From RYN-230 sp963851025 (GTDB lineage Bacteria > Actinomycetota > Actinomycetes > Streptosporangiales > Streptosporangiaceae): a DNA stretch of 64,000 bases. The DNA lies in the NCBI GenBank assembly GCA_963851025.1, contig CAWKOA010000008.1:1-64000 (forward strand), read 5' to 3'. This document shows, piece after piece, positions 63,677 through 64,000 of the stretch (positions are counted from its first letter, which is position 1; every line of letters begins with the position of its first letter). The notes under the pieces are model-generated. The model was not told the DNA's origin. It saw nothing but the letters and a program-made list of their open reading frames with translations, and searched no databases. The position numbers and the translations under genes were made by a program.

Positions 63677-64000
63677 TTACTCGGGAGCGCCCCGGGCGGA
63701 CATGGCCGGCCCGGACGCCATGACCTCGGCGGGCTGGCCGGGGTCGCCGGACGGCACCGGGGGGCACGGCTCGGCCGGGATGAGGGTGCGGAAGCCGCGG
63801 GTTTCCAGGCCGTACAGCGGGATCTTCCACAGCGGCGGCACCCGTCCCGTCCGGCTCGCGGCCCGGACGTTCAGCCGCATCAGGCGGCGGGCGCCGATGA
63901 GGGCCAGCCCGGCCAGCGGCAGCTCGACGCACAGCGCCATCAGCAGGCTGACCAGGAACCCGCTGGTGCGCAGGTCCAGGCTCACGTCGAACCATGCGTC
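63677..64000 (-). CDS. Small membrane-associated protein, start at or beyond the window edge
   Basis: The frame is open to the edge, with a possible GTG start at 63985 (MSLDLRTSGFLVSLLMALC). One hydrophobic helix (SGFLVSLLMALCVELPLAGLA) is followed by a basic stretch (ARRLMRLNVRAASRTGRVPP) and a polar tail. No family was recognised, although it resembles small actinobacterial membrane proteins of unknown function. Confidence 0.5.
   Translation of the reverse strand, partial: DAWFDVSLDLRTSGFLVSLLMALCVELPLAGLALIGARRLMRLNVRAASRTGRVPPLWKIPLYGLETRGFRTLIPAEPCPPVPSGDPGQPAEVMASGPAMSARGAPE

Overview
The window is very GC-rich chromosomal DNA with frequent GTG starts and dense, often overlapping genes. 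It carries several gene neighbourhoods typical of actinomycetes: peroxiredoxin-DUF3052-aceE, fasR-fabD-fabH-acpP-fabF-accD, DUF3145 nearby, and pepA-lpd-sucB. It most likely comes from a filamentous or soil actinomycete of the Streptomyces/Streptosporangiales/Catenulispora type. The genus cannot be fixed from the sequence alone.

Layout. 1-6.4 kb: two divergent genes for large secreted proteins (an RHS-type protein on the minus strand, and a DNRLRE-like/VCBS-like protein on the plus strand), both interrupted by frameshifts, followed by tRNA-Val(UAC). 7-11 kb, minus strand: phosphotransferase, zinc-ribbon protein, AhpE/Bcp peroxiredoxin, DUF3052, YjbQ and DUF1918. 11.3-14.2 kb: aceE. 14.6-16.2 kb: a secreted Cys-containing protein with a Thr/Pro tail. 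16.3-18.5 kb: an ECF42-type sigma factor with divergent genes for a small Arg-rich protein and a YCII/DGPF protein. 18.5-26.1 kb: a HAD hydrolase, then the fatty acid synthesis cluster fasR-fabD-fabH-acpP-fabF-accD, in which FabD carries an extra C-terminal domain resembling a lysine-less biotin carrier. 26-31.7 kb: glutamine amidotransferase, membrane spermidine-synthase-like protein, Ohr, a nucleoside hydrolase pair and DUF3145. 32-35.5 kb: a tightly overlapped three-gene unit (winged-helix/Replic_Relax-like protein, VirD4-like coupling ATPase, J-domain membrane protein) set among housekeeping genes. 35.7-40.6 kb: VOC protein, ArsR-SRPBCC pair, hexapeptide acetyltransferase, sulfurtransferase, a phosphodiesterase-type alkaline phosphatase and a DUF5998-like protein. 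41-48 kb: Ser/Thr kinase and convergent FHA protein, a two-component system, and an ECF sigma factor fused to a glycoside hydrolase. 48.3-56.8 kb: thaumatin remnant, family-5 solute-binding lipoprotein, a COG4280 membrane protein divergent from a ChrB-like gene, and a complete ferric-type ABC importer. 56.9-64 kb: pepA, lpd, sucB, a TIGR01777 epimerase, an alpha/beta hydrolase and a small membrane protein.

An important property of this sequence is that about ten otherwise well-conserved genes, including aceE, are split by single-base frameshifts. Several can be restored by adding one G or C in a GC run. This looks mainly like uncorrected sequencing error, so the split genes are described here as single genes. 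The clearest unusual biology is the FabD-carrier-like fusion, the isolated coupling-ATPase operon, a helically phased DnaA-box cluster at 38.7 kb, a structured leader-like region at 43.56-43.71 kb, and several long perfect inverted repeats.
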